From positions 372,001 through 436,000 of the forward strand of contig CAVPFA010000006.1 in NCBI GenBank assembly GCA_963703655.1: a DNA stretch of 64,000 bases. The letters are read 5' to 3'. Numbering within the stretch: the first letter of the stretch is position 1; each line of letters opens with the position of its first letter. A model generated the notes under the pieces. The model worked only from the letters and a program-made list of their open reading frames with translations, had not been told where the DNA came from and did no database searches. Positions 47,351 to 56,834 of the stretch are shown piece after piece. Made by a program: the position numbers and the translations under genes. Source of the stretch: CAVPFA01 sp963703655. Lineage in GTDB: Bacteria; Actinomycetota; Acidimicrobiia; Acidimicrobiales; Bog-793.

Positions 47351-48196
47351 CTATGACCTGAAACCGGAAAAGCCGCGTACCCGACCACGTCTCGCCGGCC
47401 GCGGAGCCCAGCTCCAGCGCCGCAGGGCCACCAGACTTGCCACGACTCCCCAAATCGCCATGACAAAGATGTCGTGCCACGGCCAGCTCGACTTCCCCTT
47501 CTCAGTTATCGAGGCATCGTAAACACCGACGATCATGTGCCGAACGGGTAAGTAGGACGAGAACTTTGCCAGCCCCGAGCTCGGGGACAGGGGGAACCAC
47601 AGTCCGGATAAGAACAGCAGGACGAAGAAGACGATGCTCGTGACAGGCGCCCCGGCTTCCTGGTTCGGAATCAAGGTGCTCGTTCCCAACCCCAAGGCGG
47701 TGAAGGAGGCAGCGCCAACCACCAAGACGACGACGAAAGCAGCGAGGTTGTGCGGGAATGGGACGGCGTAGGCGAATCGGCCTATCAGCAGCACAAGAAC
47801 GACTTGGACCGCCGAGATGATCAGTGCATTCAGGGAGACCGCCGCCATCATGGCCCAGGCAGGAAGGGGCGAAAGTCGCACTCGCTTCAACAACCCCATC
47901 TCTCGCCTGGCGACGAGATTGATGGCCAACGTGTTGAAGCAAGCGGCCATCACTCCATAGGCGATGAACCCTGGGACGTAGTACTCGATCAGGAGGCCGC
48001 CACCAAGGGCGCTGCTGCGTTGGTGACCTGCAGTCGACCCGACCAGAACGAGGAAGACGACGGAGAAGCCGACTGTGAAGATCGCGCCGATCGGGTTCAG
48101 CCAGAAGTTGAGCTGCTCGTAATAGATCTGACGGCCGACGAGTCTCAGGTCGCGTATCCCGCGGAAGCGGGCTCGGGGGGGCTGGCCGTCCGTCAC
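47351..48196 (-). CDS. ABC-2 type transporter permease
   Basis: 281 residues with about six membrane spans (FTVGFSVVFLVLVG; YYVPGFIAYGVMAACFNTLAINLV; VVVLVVGAASFTALGLGTSTLI; VTSIVFFVLLFLSGLWFPLSP). The RREMGLLKRVRLSPLPAW loop is typical of drug/lipid ABC-2 permeases. Its start overlaps the stop of the ATPase gene, so one exporter. Substrate unknown. Confidence 0.87.
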   Translation of the reverse strand: MTDGQPPRARFRGIRDLRLVGRQIYYEQLNFWLNPIGAIFTVGFSVVFLVLVGSTAGHQRSSALGGGLLIEYYVPGFIAYGVMAACFNTLAINLVARREMGLLKRVRLSPLPAWAMMAAVSLNALIISAVQVVLVLLIGRFAYAVPFPHNLAAFVVVLVVGAASFTALGLGTSTLIPNQEAGAPVTSIVFFVLLFLSGLWFPLSPSSGLAKFSSYLPVRHMIVGVYDASITEKGKSSWPWHDIFVMAIWGVVASLVALRRWSWAPRPARRGRVRGFSGFRS

Positions 48197-49128
48197 GTGT
48201 TCCCGATCGCGTCCGGGGCAGCCTCGGTATCGAGCGCGTAGCCGGTCAGTCGTAGGTAGACGTCCTCTAGGGTAAGCCGCTCCACGGTCAGGCCGACCAC
48301 GTCCACGTTCTCCCGCAGGGCCCAGTTCGTGAGGGCGGCCAGCACCTCGATCTCCTGATCAGTCTTGATCTCGTAGACACCCTTGCTCGAGACGTTCGCG
48401 GGGACTGGAAGCGTCAAATCAGCCACTCCGGGCAGCCGGAAACGGATGCTCGACTCGCCAACGTCACGGCCCCCCAATGATTCGGGGGTACCTTCTGCGA
48501 CGATCCGACCGGCGTTGATCACGGCAACCCGATCGGCGAGTGCTTCGGCTTCGTCCATGTAGTGGGTCGTAAGCACCACTGTCGTTCCCCCGCCCGTGAG
48601 TGCTCGGACCACTTCCCAGGCTCCGCGGCGCGCCGAGGGATCGAAGCCCGTGGTCGGCTCGTCGAGAAAGAGCAGACTTGGGTTTCCGACAATGCCAAGC
48701 CCTAGATCGAGGCGGCGCTGCTGACCACCGGAGAGCGACTTCACCCTGTCGTCTGCCTTCTCCGCAAGCCCGACGAGCTGGATCACCTCCTCAACTGATC
48801 GCGGCTTCGGGTAATTCCCGGCGCTGCGAGTGAGTGCTTGGCGCACCGACAGGAACGGCTCGACTGCGAGCTCCTGGAGCACGACTCCCATTTTTTCTCG
48901 CAACTGGCGACTGGTCGCGGGGTCGGCCGGGTCGTAACCGAGCACGTCGACGTGGCCTCCATCGCGTTTGCGAAAGCCCTCCAGGATCTCGATGATCGTG
49001 GTCTTGCCGGCGCCGTTAGGACCGAGCAGCGCGAAGACCTCGCCCTCTTCCACCTCGAAGGCAACATCCTTGACCGCTTCCGCCCCTTCGTAGGCCTTCA
49101 GGAGATGCTCGACGGAGACAGCCGGCAC
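48193..49128 (-). CDS. ABC transporter ATP-binding protein
   Basis: 311 residues. Walker A GPNGAGKTT, signature LSGGQQRR, Walker B LLFLDEPTTGFDP and the H-loop LTTHYMDEAEA are present, with a C-terminal domain typical of DrrA/NatA-like multidrug or polysaccharide exporters. Start GTG 49128 (MPAVSVEHL). Overlaps the permease gene, so they form one two-subunit exporter. Confidence 0.92.
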   Translation of the reverse strand: MPAVSVEHLLKAYEGAEAVKDVAFEVEEGEVFALLGPNGAGKTTIIEILEGFRKRDGGHVDVLGYDPADPATSRQLREKMGVVLQELAVEPFLSVRQALTRSAGNYPKPRSVEEVIQLVGLAEKADDRVKSLSGGQQRRLDLGLGIVGNPSLLFLDEPTTGFDPSARRGAWEVVRALTGGGTTVVLTTHYMDEAEALADRVAVINAGRIVAEGTPESLGGRDVGESSIRFRLPGVADLTLPVPANVSSKGVYEIKTDQEIEVLAALTNWALRENVDVVGLTVERLTLEDVYLRLTGYALDTEAAPDAIGNT

Positions 49129-49229
49129 ACGACCTCCTTTCGGCTCTTCTCTGGTCTAGTTCCAGGTCCAGGTTCAGGAGCTGCGACGCCAGAACCTGAG
49201 GAGTATCAACGACATTCCGATGATGACAC

Positions 49230-49456
49230 ATGGGACAAAGCCAAAGACTCGTCCTCCCGAACGCGTACTACGCCGACCATCGTCCCCACCCCGAGCCTCC
49301 GGCGAGGCTGACCGACCTCACCGGCCCGACGACGGGTTCGATCACGCTGCCACCGGAAATCGACTGGGGGCCGCCGCGCCCCTACGACGGGCTCGGAGAC
49401 AGATCGTCGGATCGTCTACGAGCGGGTACTCGCGAGGCGACCTCGAGCGAGTCGAG
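49230..49456 (+). pseudogene. Remnant of a small actinobacterial protein, cut at tRNA-Val
   Basis: Residues RLTDLTGPTTGSITLPPEIDW and, in the +1 frame, SETDRRIVYERVL, then back in the first frame REATSSE, resemble small proteins of the pattern LPP..DW...YD...RRLVYERVLREAT. Two opposite frame changes lie near 49388 and 49425, and the reading is interrupted by the tRNA on the opposite strand at 49457. Either a damaged gene or one with sequence errors whose 3' end was replaced. Confidence 0.35.
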
Positions 49457-49530
49457 TGGGCGCTACAGGACTCGAACCTGTGACCTCAGCCGTGTGAAGG
49501 CTGCGCTCTAACCACCTGAGCCAAGCGCCC
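49457..49530 (-). tRNA. tRNA-Val, anticodon CAC
   Basis: Minus strand folds as a full cloverleaf: acceptor GGGCGCT/AGCGCCC, D arm GCTC...GAGC, anticodon stem CAGCC/GGCTG around loop TTCACAC (anticodon CAC), T arm ACAGG-TTCGAGT-CCTGT, discriminator A. CCA is not encoded (CTCG follows). Decodes GUG valine codons, which are common in this GC-rich DNA. Confidence 0.92.
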
Positions 49531-49620
49531 TTGTTGCGTAGCGTTTCCCGCTACTTCGCGGAGCACGCTCTCGAGAGCATCCGAGCACGCAGCCGTAGCA
49601 ACGCACAAAGTAGCGACGCG

Positions 49621-50595
49621 TCAACCGGCGAAGTCTCCCACCGTGTGCGGAGCTCCGCAATCGCTGCTCGGCCGCGTCTCGCGCCTCGCGGCGTCGATCT
49701 GGATGTGCCCGGCTGCCTTCAAGGCCAGCACGACGTTCTCGAGCAGATCGAGCGCGGCGATTGCTCCGCCGTGATCGCCCTTCTCGAAGTCTGCGGAGTC
49801 GGGGACTTCGACGTCGTTGGTGACGTGGGCGAGGCAAAGGACGCGCCGATGGCGGGCCGCGGCGAACGCATACAGCGACGCCGCCTCCATCTCCACGGCC
49901 AGGATGCCAGCTTCCCGTGCTTTGGCAAGGGCGTCTGGGGTCTCGCGGAACGGCGCGTCGGTTGTCCACGACGGACCGCGGAGCACGGGCTGCCCCCCGG
50001 CAACGGCGGGAAGGTCGTCCAACGCGGACAAGAGCGCCGACTCCGCGTGCGCCCAAGGCGAAGGGCGAAGGTAGTGCAGGCTGGTTCCTTCGTCCCGCCA
50101 TGCCCGCTCAACCACTACGAAATACGGCGGGGGCTGGCTCAGTCGCACGACCCGGCCGGCAGAAGTGAGGTCGATCAACACCTGGCAACCGGAGGCGAAC
50201 GCCTGCTCGGCGACGAGCACGGCGTACGGACCCCCGACGACACTCGGCACGATGCCAACCCGGACGCCACCCATGAGGGTGCCGAACATGCTGCTGTGAT
50301 AGCAGGACCATTGACCGACCGGCTCGATTGCGCGAGTCGTGCGGACGTGGCGCAACAGGTCACCGTCAGGGTCCAGGACGACAACGGGGGGGACGTCTCC
50401 GGCCGGCAGATCCAGCTGCCGACGAGCCTCGCGAACCAGCTTCTCCGGAACGAAGAGCGAATCCTGCTCGTGGGATTTGGTCCACAACAGCGGTGGCGAC
50501 CCGGCATCACTCGAGGAGCTCACCCCGATACCCTGCCACCGCAAGTCTCCACCCGGGAGGGAGGCAACGGGAAGAGCCACCGGAAGCCAGCTCAT
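49621..50595 (-). CDS. Phosphorylase-superfamily (uridine/purine nucleoside phosphorylase-like) protein
   Basis: 324 residues from ATG 50595 (MSWLPVALPVASLPGG). The C-terminal two-thirds carry the family features: GIVPSVVGGPYAVLVAEQAFASGCQVLIDL, then ILAVEMEAASLYAFAAARH, the ribose-binding EMEAA region. An N-terminal portion (about 1-90) is extra. It may cleave nucleosides or related ligands; substrate is not settled. Longer upstream Arg-rich extension to 50976 is rejected because it overlaps the divergent gene. Confidence 0.75.
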   Translation of the reverse strand: MSWLPVALPVASLPGGDLRWQGIGVSSSSDAGSPPLLWTKSHEQDSLFVPEKLVREARRQLDLPAGDVPPVVVLDPDGDLLRHVRTTRAIEPVGQWSCYHSSMFGTLMGGVRVGIVPSVVGGPYAVLVAEQAFASGCQVLIDLTSAGRVVRLSQPPPYFVVVERAWRDEGTSLHYLRPSPWAHAESALLSALDDLPAVAGGQPVLRGPSWTTDAPFRETPDALAKAREAGILAVEMEAASLYAFAAARHRRVLCLAHVTNDVEVPDSADFEKGDHGGAIAALDLLENVVLALKAAGHIQIDAARRETRPSSDCGAPHTVGDFAG

Positions 50596-50668
50596 AGTTC
50601 TCCTGTGTTCGTCTTCTGCGGCCTCCACGGCCGCCCCGCCATTGAGCGCGGCGGGTACCCTGGGCACG

Positions 50669-51476
50669 ATGGCCGACCCTGACGACCAGGACGAAGAAGC
50701 GACCGACGAGCGCGCTCCGGATTGGGCCGGCAGCGACGACGCCGGCACCGCCGGCTGGACTGCGTGGGTCCGCCGCAATTTCAGCGCCGCGAGTCGGCTC
50801 CAGTCGGGCTCGGCGAGCCGACGGTCGGCCGGCAGGGCAGAATTTGGTGAGGAGTCCTCCGCCGAAGCGAGCTCACGGGCCACGAAGGCGGCCGTGAACG
50901 GTCTCGACCGGCGAGAGCATCGCATGGGTGTCGTCGCCACGATCGCCGAGCTCGGCTTGACCGCTCTCGTCGCCATCCCCTACCTGTTGCACAACCACCA
51001 ACGATCGACGAGTGAGCTCAAGACCCTCGGTGCCGTGCATATCTTCCTGATCGAGGGGCTCCTTCTCGGCGCGGTCCTCCTCGTCGGCACGCTCGTGAAG
51101 CGCCGAGCCCTCCTCGGCTTCGCTTCGCTGCTGGTCGGCATCTGGCTGCTGCAGATCAAGGCGCTGTCGCTGCTCGGAATCGCGTACCTCGGTTTCGGGC
51201 TGTGGCTCGTCATCAAGGCCCTTAAGTACACGAACAAGGAGGGCCGCGCTGGTGGTAGTGCCGCGGGCGCCGGCGCCGGCCGCGCTGCGGGCCGCGGCAG
51301 CCACACGCGGAGCTGGCGACAGAACCCGGCGCGCGAAGGCCGCTCGTACCAGCGCCGCCTCCCTCGGAGACCGCTCGGCGCCCAAGCCCAACAAGCGCTA
51401 CACGCCGCCGAAGGCGAGCAGCCGGTCCGCGCCGAAGAAACCGGCCCCCGCGCGCGCTGAACCTCCCAAGCGCTGA
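50669..51476 (+). CDS. Small three-span membrane protein, one frame break in tail
   Basis: From ATG 50669: acidic/Ala start, then three hydrophobic segments (GVVATIAELGLTALVAIPYL; VHIFLIEGLLLGAVLLVGTL; GFASLLVGIWLLQI). The basic C-terminal tail changes frame near 51252. In the second frame it ends with the pattern PKPNKRYTPPKASSRSAPKKP, similar to endings I have seen in actinobacterial membrane proteins. Its function is unknown to me. Divergent from the phosphorylase-like gene. Confidence 0.55.
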
Positions 51477-51589
51477 GCCGGCCGCCGCCCGATGGCAGGC
51501 CGGGACCCTCGGCGCGGCGACGCGTCCGCGCCATTTCCCCACTCTGAAGTGGTCGGGGTCGCGCGCACTCGGGTGCTAGAAACACAGCC

Positions 51590-54034
51590 GTGATACGCGA
51601 CGAGCTCGCCGGTCGGCGAATCGCCGTGACGGGGGCGACGGGCTTCGTCGGAACGGCGCTCGTGGAGAGGCTCCTCCGAGCTGTGCCCGGATGCGAGATC
51701 GTCCTGCTCGTTCGCCCCGGCCAACGCCACGGGGTTGCGGAGCGCACCAGGCGCGAGATCCTCCGCAACGACTGCTTCGACCTCCTCCGCGGCGAGCTCG
51801 GCGAGGGTTTCGACGAGGAGGTTGCCCGTCGTCTGCAGGCGATCGCTGGCGATGTGGGACGCGACGGGCTCGCGCTCGACGAGTCCGGACGGGCCGTCCT
51901 CGCATCCTGCGACATCGTGATCCACGCCGCGGCCGCGGTGAGCTTCGACGCGCCGTTGGACACCGCGGTCGAGGTGAACTTGCTCGGCCCCTCCCGAGTC
52001 TGTGCGACCCTGAGAGAGCTCGCCGCTGAGCGAGCCGCCAGGGAAGGCGTCCCCGAGACTTTGCCCCACCTCATAGCGGTATCCACGGCGTACGTGAACA
52101 GCGGCCACAAGGGCGACGCCGCCGAGGAGCTCATCACTTCCTCCAAGTTCGTGGCCAAGCTCGACTGGCGGGCGGAGGTGCTCGCCGCCCGGCGGGCTCG
52201 CGGAGACGAGGACGCGATCAGCCGGAGCCCTGAGCGGTTGTCGTCGTTCCACCGCGCGGCGCGATCCGAGCTCGGCGCAGCCGGCACGGCGCTCTTGGCG
52301 GACAAGACCGAGCAGCGGCGGGCGGACTGGGTGCGGGACCGGATGGTGACACTCGGGCGCGCGCGTGCCCGGGCTCTCGGATGGCCCGACGTGTACGCCT
52401 TCACGAAGTCGCTCGGCGAGAATGCCCTGCTGGATGTGCGAGGCGAGTTGCCCGTCACCTTCGTACGGCCCTCGATCGTCGAGTCTTCGCTGGCTCAACC
52501 GCGTCCGGGATGGATACGGGGGTTCCGGATGGCCGAGCCGGTCATCATCTCCTACGCGCGCGGACTGCTCCGGCAGTTTCCGGGCGTTCCCGAGGGCATC
52601 GTGGACGTCATCCCCGTCGATCTCGTCGTGGCAGCCCTTATCGCGGTGGCGGCAGCGGGCCCCGACCCCTCGCGGCCGACCGTCTACCAGGTTGCCTCGG
52701 GCGTCCGGAACCCCCTGCGGTACGGCGAGCTCGTCGACCTCACCCGGCGTTGGTTCACGGAACGACCGATTTACGACAACCGTGGCCAGCCGATCGTCGT
52801 CCCGCGGTGGTCGTTTCCCGGCCGTGGTCGTGTCCAAGGCCAGCTTCGCCGGGCGTCGCGCGGCCTCGGCGCCGCCGAGCGGCTCGTCAACGCTCTCCCC
52901 CTGCGCGGCGAGCGAGCCGAAGCGGGCGCACGTCTCGAGGAACGACGGGTACAAGCAGAGCGGGCGCTCAGCTACGTAGAGCTGTACGGCGCGTACAGCG
53001 AGACCGAGGCGCGCTTTCGCGTCGACAGGACGGTGGCACTGTTCGAGAGCCTCGATGCCGCCGACCAGGCCGCGTTCTGCTTCGATCCCGCAGTGATCGA
53101 CTGGCGCCGATATGTCGAGGACGTCCATCTGCCCTCGGTGGTCGAGCACGCGAGGGTCCGTACAACCGCGGGGGCCAAGCGAACGATGGCGAGTCGCGAA
53201 GAGCGCTCCTTGAAGGCGATCCTGTCCGATCAGCCCCGGTGTGCCGCGTTCGACCTCGAGAACACCCTCATCGCCTCCAACGTCGTCGAGAGCTACGCCT
53301 GGCTGGCGGCTCGCCACGTCGAGCTGGCAGAGCGCGCTCGGCTCGTGGCGGGCCTTCTGGCGGAGGGCCCGAAGCTGCTGAGGCTGGACCGGCGTGACCG
53401 GAGCGATTTCCTGCGAGCCTTCTACCGCCGTTACGAGGGAGCACCGGCCGACCAGCTACGTGTCGACGGTTACGAGTTGTTCAGCGACCTCCTCGGGCTG
53501 CGGGCGTTTCCCGAGGCGATCGCGCGGGTGCGGCGCCATCGCGCGCTCGGCCACCGCACGCTGCTGATCACGGGGGCGCTGGACTTCGTGGTCGAGCCGC
53601 TGCGGCCGCTCTTCGACGAGATCGTCTGTGCGAGCATGGCTGAGCGGGACGGCAGACTCACCGGGGAGCTGACGAGATCGCCTCCGACGGGCGAGGCCCG
53701 AGCGATGCTGCTTGACGAGTTCGCACGCGCCCAGGGACTCACCTTGGGCGACACCGTGGCGTACGCGGACTCCACGAGCGATCTGCCGATGCTCGAGGCG
53801 GCCGGGTTCCCGGTCGCAGTGAACCCCGAGGTCAAGCTGGCCGCAATCGCCCGGCGCCGGGGATGGTCCGTGGAGCACTGGGAGCGGGCTGCTGGAGGCC
53901 CGAGGCGCACGCTGGCCCTCCCGACCCGGCGTCCCGGTGTGCAGACGGCGCCGGCGAGCTGGATCACGACCTCCTCGGTCGGAGCGCCCTCCTCGGTGGG
54001 AGAGGCGCGCTCCTCGGCCGGAGAGGCGCGATGA
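51590..54034 (+). CDS. Fatty acyl-CoA reductase fused to HAD-IB phosphatase
   Basis: 814 residues. N-terminal extended-SDR reductase: NAD(P) motif VTGATGFVGTALVERLL (residues about 11-27), STAYVN, catalytic Y (about 268) and K in DVYAFTKSLGEN, and FVRPSIVESSL. After a helical spacer, HAD-IB domain: FDLENTLIASN (about residue 554; Glu in the position of the usual second Asp), LLITGALDFVVEPL and YADSTSDLPMLEAAG. The C-terminus ends in SSVGEARSSAGEAR repeats. Could reduce acyl-CoA to alcohol and dephosphorylate a product. Stop overlaps the dehydrogenase start. Confidence 0.82.
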   Translation: MIRDELAGRRIAVTGATGFVGTALVERLLRAVPGCEIVLLVRPGQRHGVAERTRREILRNDCFDLLRGELGEGFDEEVARRLQAIAGDVGRDGLALDESGRAVLASCDIVIHAAAAVSFDAPLDTAVEVNLLGPSRVCATLRELAAERAAREGVPETLPHLIAVSTAYVNSGHKGDAAEELITSSKFVAKLDWRAEVLAARRARGDEDAISRSPERLSSFHRAARSELGAAGTALLADKTEQRRADWVRDRMVTLGRARARALGWPDVYAFTKSLGENALLDVRGELPVTFVRPSIVESSLAQPRPGWIRGFRMAEPVIISYARGLLRQFPGVPEGIVDVIPVDLVVAALIAVAAAGPDPSRPTVYQVASGVRNPLRYGELVDLTRRWFTERPIYDNRGQPIVVPRWSFPGRGRVQGQLRRASRGLGAAERLVNALPLRGERAEAGARLEERRVQAERALSYVELYGAYSETEARFRVDRTVALFESLDAADQAAFCFDPAVIDWRRYVEDVHLPSVVEHARVRTTAGAKRTMASREERSLKAILSDQPRCAAFDLENTLIASNVVESYAWLAARHVELAERARLVAGLLAEGPKLLRLDRRDRSDFLRAFYRRYEGAPADQLRVDGYELFSDLLGLRAFPEAIARVRRHRALGHRTLLITGALDFVVEPLRPLFDEIVCASMAERDGRLTGELTRSPPTGEARAMLLDEFARAQGLTLGDTVAYADSTSDLPMLEAAGFPVAVNPEVKLAAIARRRGWSVEHWERAAGGPRRTLALPTRRPGVQTAPASWITTSSVGAPSSVGEARSSAGEAR

Positions 54035-55248
54035 AGGCCCTGCTGTTCGAGCGGAACCTGCCGCGGTTCGCCGCGGCACGGGTGACCTCGGCCGTAGTCG
54101 GGTCCGGCAAGGGAGTCCGGGTGGGGCCGCTCGAGCTGGTCGAGCTCGAGGCTCTGCAGATGCCGGGTCCGAGCTGGGTGCGGGTCCGGCCCCGGCTGGC
54201 GGGGATCTGCGGCTCCGACCTCGCCACATTGGATGGTCGCAGCTCCCGCTACTTCGAGCACCTCGTCAGCTTCCCCTTCGTTCCCGGCCACGAGATCGTC
54301 GGCGACGCCGAGGGTGGGGCACTGGCCGGCCGGCGAGTCGTCGTCGAGCCCGTGCTCGGTTGTGAGGCGCGCGGGATCAACCCGCCGTGCCCAAACTGTG
54401 CCGCCGGGCGCAAAGGCGCCTGCGAACGGATCGCCTTTGGCCACCTGCGTCCTGGACTCCAGACCGGGTATTGCGCCGACACCGGTGGGGGCTGGTCGGC
54501 GGGGCTGGTCGCGCACGAGAGCCAGCTGCACGAGGTTCCCGATGACCTCTCCGACGAAGCCGCCGTCATGGTCGAGCCGGCAGCGTGCGCGGTGCACGCC
54601 GCGTGCGCAGCCGACATCGCCGGCGGCGAGCGGGTGATGGTGCTCGGTGCGGGAACAGTCGGGCTGTGCGTGATTGCGGCGTTGAGGGCTCTGTGCCTTC
54701 CCGGAGCGCTCGTCGCAGTCGCCAAGCACCCCCACCAGAGAACGCTCGCACGTGAGCTAGGGGCGGACCAGGTTGTGGTGCCCGGCGAGTACAAGCGAGC
54801 CGCGCGGCGCCTGTCGGGCTCGTTCGCCCTCGAATCCCACGACGGGGAGATCGCCCGGCTCACAGGCGGGGTCGACCTGGTCGTGGACTGCGTGGGAAGC
54901 TCGGGCTCGTTGGACCAGTGCCTCGACGTCGTTCGCCCCGGTGGCAAGATCGTGCTCGTCGGCATGCCGGGCGTCGTGCGGGTGGACCTCGCTCCGCTCT
55001 GGCAACGCGAGATCGAGCTGCGCGGCGCCTACGCCTACGGGATCGAGGACCGGCCGGAGGGGCCCCGGCCGACCTTCGATCTCGCCATGGAGCTCGTGCG
55101 CGAGGCCAACCTCGAGCGTCTCGTCTCTGCGCGCTACCCGCTCGAGGGATACGAGGACGCCGTGGCGCACGCCGCCGCCGCCGGACGCCGCGGAGCGGTC
55201 AAGATCGTCTTCGACCTTCGCAAGGGGACAACCAAGGAGGCAAAGTGA
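54031..55248 (+). CDS. Zinc-dependent medium-chain alcohol dehydrogenase
   Basis: 405 residues. Catalytic zinc region GICGSDLATLDGRSS and GHEIVGD, four-Cys structural-zinc-like loop (CEARGINPPCPNCAAGRKGAC), and Rossmann motif VLGAGTVGLCVIAAL. Likely oxidises or reduces an alcohol/aldehyde linked to the reductase product. Start ATG 54031 overlaps the upstream stop; stop overlaps the LarA-like gene. Part of a four-to-five gene coupled operon. Confidence 0.88.
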   Translation: MKALLFERNLPRFAAARVTSAVVGSGKGVRVGPLELVELEALQMPGPSWVRVRPRLAGICGSDLATLDGRSSRYFEHLVSFPFVPGHEIVGDAEGGALAGRRVVVEPVLGCEARGINPPCPNCAAGRKGACERIAFGHLRPGLQTGYCADTGGGWSAGLVAHESQLHEVPDDLSDEAAVMVEPAACAVHAACAADIAGGERVMVLGAGTVGLCVIAALRALCLPGALVAVAKHPHQRTLARELGADQVVVPGEYKRAARRLSGSFALESHDGEIARLTGGVDLVVDCVGSSGSLDQCLDVVRPGGKIVLVGMPGVVRVDLAPLWQREIELRGAYAYGIEDRPEGPRPTFDLAMELVREANLERLVSARYPLEGYEDAVAHAAAAGRRGAVKIVFDLRKGTTKEAK

Positions 55249-56834
55249 GCCCGAGGCCCGGCTTCGTCCTCGAGGTCGACCGCTCGACTCCGCCGATGCT
55301 GATGTGGCACGGCGAGGGTTTCCGGCTCGAGCGACTCCCCGTCGGGACCAGGGCCGTCTACGCGCCCGAGCCCGTGGCGCCCCTCGCCGACCCGGACGCC
55401 GCCATCCGGCACGCCCTCGACAATCCCCTCGGCGACTCCCAGCCGCTGCGGACGCTCCTTCGTCCCGGCATGCGGCTCACCATCGCCTTCGACGATGTAT
55501 CGCTCCCCCTCCCGCCCATGCGTGCGCCCGACGTGCGCCAGCGGGTGATCGAAGCCGTGCTCGACCTCGCGGCCGGAGCGGGCATCGACGACGTCGTGCT
55601 GATCGCGGCGCTCGCCCTTCACCGGCGGATGACCGATCCCGAGCTCCGCCACGCACTCGGCGACCGGGTCTTCGAGGCCTTCGCCCCCCACGGCCTGCTG
55701 CTCCAGCACGACGCCGAGGATCCCTCGAACCTCGTCCACCTGGGGTTCACCGACCACGGAGAGGACGTCGAGATAAACCGCCGGGCGGCCGAGAGCGACC
55801 TGTTGATCTACGTGAACATCAACATCGTCGCCATGGACGGAGGCCACAAGTCCGTGGCGACGGGACTCGCCTCGTACAGGAGCATCAAGCACCACCACAA
55901 CGTGCGCACCATGCAGCACAGCCGATCGTTCATGGACGTCCCCAACTCCGAGCTGCACACCTCGAACTGGCGGATGGGACGGCTCATCGCCGAATCAGGC
56001 GTGAACCTGTTCCAGATCGAGACCACGCTCAACACAGACACTTTCCCCGAGCAGCTCGGCTTCCTGCAAAAGCGCGAATGGGAATGGACTCTCCGGGACC
56101 GGGCCAGCTTCCTCGCGACCTCCGGCATGCTCGATCGCACGCCCGACGAGCTCCGACGCAGGATCTTCCATGCGGTACGCGCGCCGCACAACCTCACCTC
56201 GGTCCAAGCCGGCGCTGTGGAGGCCGTGCACGAGTCGACGCTCGCCAGCGTGCACCGCCAGCAGCTCGTCGAGGTCGAGGGCCAGACCGACGTGCTCACG
56301 ATGGGGCTTCCGTACATCTGCCCGTACAACGTCAACTCGACGATGAACCCGATCCTCGTTGCCTGCCTCGGCCTCGGCTACTTCTTCAACTTGTACCGTG
56401 GCAGACCACTCGTGCGCGAGGGCGGCGTCGTGATCATGTCGCACCCCACCCCGTGGGAGTTCAACCCGGTTCATCATCCGAGCTACATCGACTTCTTCGA
56501 GCAGGTCCTGGCGGAGACGACCGACCTGTTCGAGATCGAGGCGAAATACGAGGAGGCCTTCGCCACCGATCCCTGGTACGTCCATCTCTACCGCACGAGC
56601 TACGCCTACCACGGTGTCCACCCGTTCTACATGTGGTACTGGTGCGCGCACGCGCTCTCGTACCTCGGCCGCGTGATCGTGGTCGGGGGCGACCGGGCCG
56701 CGGTCCGCCGAATGGGTTTCTCGCCTGCCTCGACGCTCGCCGACGCCCTCGAGATGGCCGAGGACGTCGTCGGCCGGGACCCGACCGTCACGCACTTCCA
56801 CGCGCCTCCCATGCTGCTGGCGGACGTCAGGTGA
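55245..56834 (+). CDS. LarA-like (lactate racemase domain) protein
   Basis: 529 residues, longer than LarA (about 424). Matches to the racemase pattern are H126 in ALALHRRMTDPEL, K202 in GGHKSVATGLASY and H225 in MQHSRSFMD, with DDVSLPLPP at 83-91; LarA uses His/Lys ligands for a nickel-pincer cofactor. Start GTG 55245 after AAGGAGG, overlapping the dehydrogenase stop. No larB/C/E genes are in the window. It may racemise or epimerise a 2-hydroxy acid or sugar; substrate unknown. Confidence 0.75.
   Translation: MSPRPGFVLEVDRSTPPMLMWHGEGFRLERLPVGTRAVYAPEPVAPLADPDAAIRHALDNPLGDSQPLRTLLRPGMRLTIAFDDVSLPLPPMRAPDVRQRVIEAVLDLAAGAGIDDVVLIAALALHRRMTDPELRHALGDRVFEAFAPHGLLLQHDAEDPSNLVHLGFTDHGEDVEINRRAAESDLLIYVNINIVAMDGGHKSVATGLASYRSIKHHHNVRTMQHSRSFMDVPNSELHTSNWRMGRLIAESGVNLFQIETTLNTDTFPEQLGFLQKREWEWTLRDRASFLATSGMLDRTPDELRRRIFHAVRAPHNLTSVQAGAVEAVHESTLASVHRQQLVEVEGQTDVLTMGLPYICPYNVNSTMNPILVACLGLGYFFNLYRGRPLVREGGVVIMSHPTPWEFNPVHHPSYIDFFEQVLAETTDLFEIEAKYEEAFATDPWYVHLYRTSYAYHGVHPFYMWYWCAHALSYLGRVIVVGGDRAAVRRMGFSPASTLADALEMAEDVVGRDPTVTHFHAPPMLLADVR

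Noticed and set aside
43861..49530. Genomic island integrated at tRNA-Val
   Set aside because: The accessory genes face the tRNA 3' end, but no integrase is seen and the only match to the tRNA 3' end nearby is 8 bases (TGGGCGCT at 45613), within chance.
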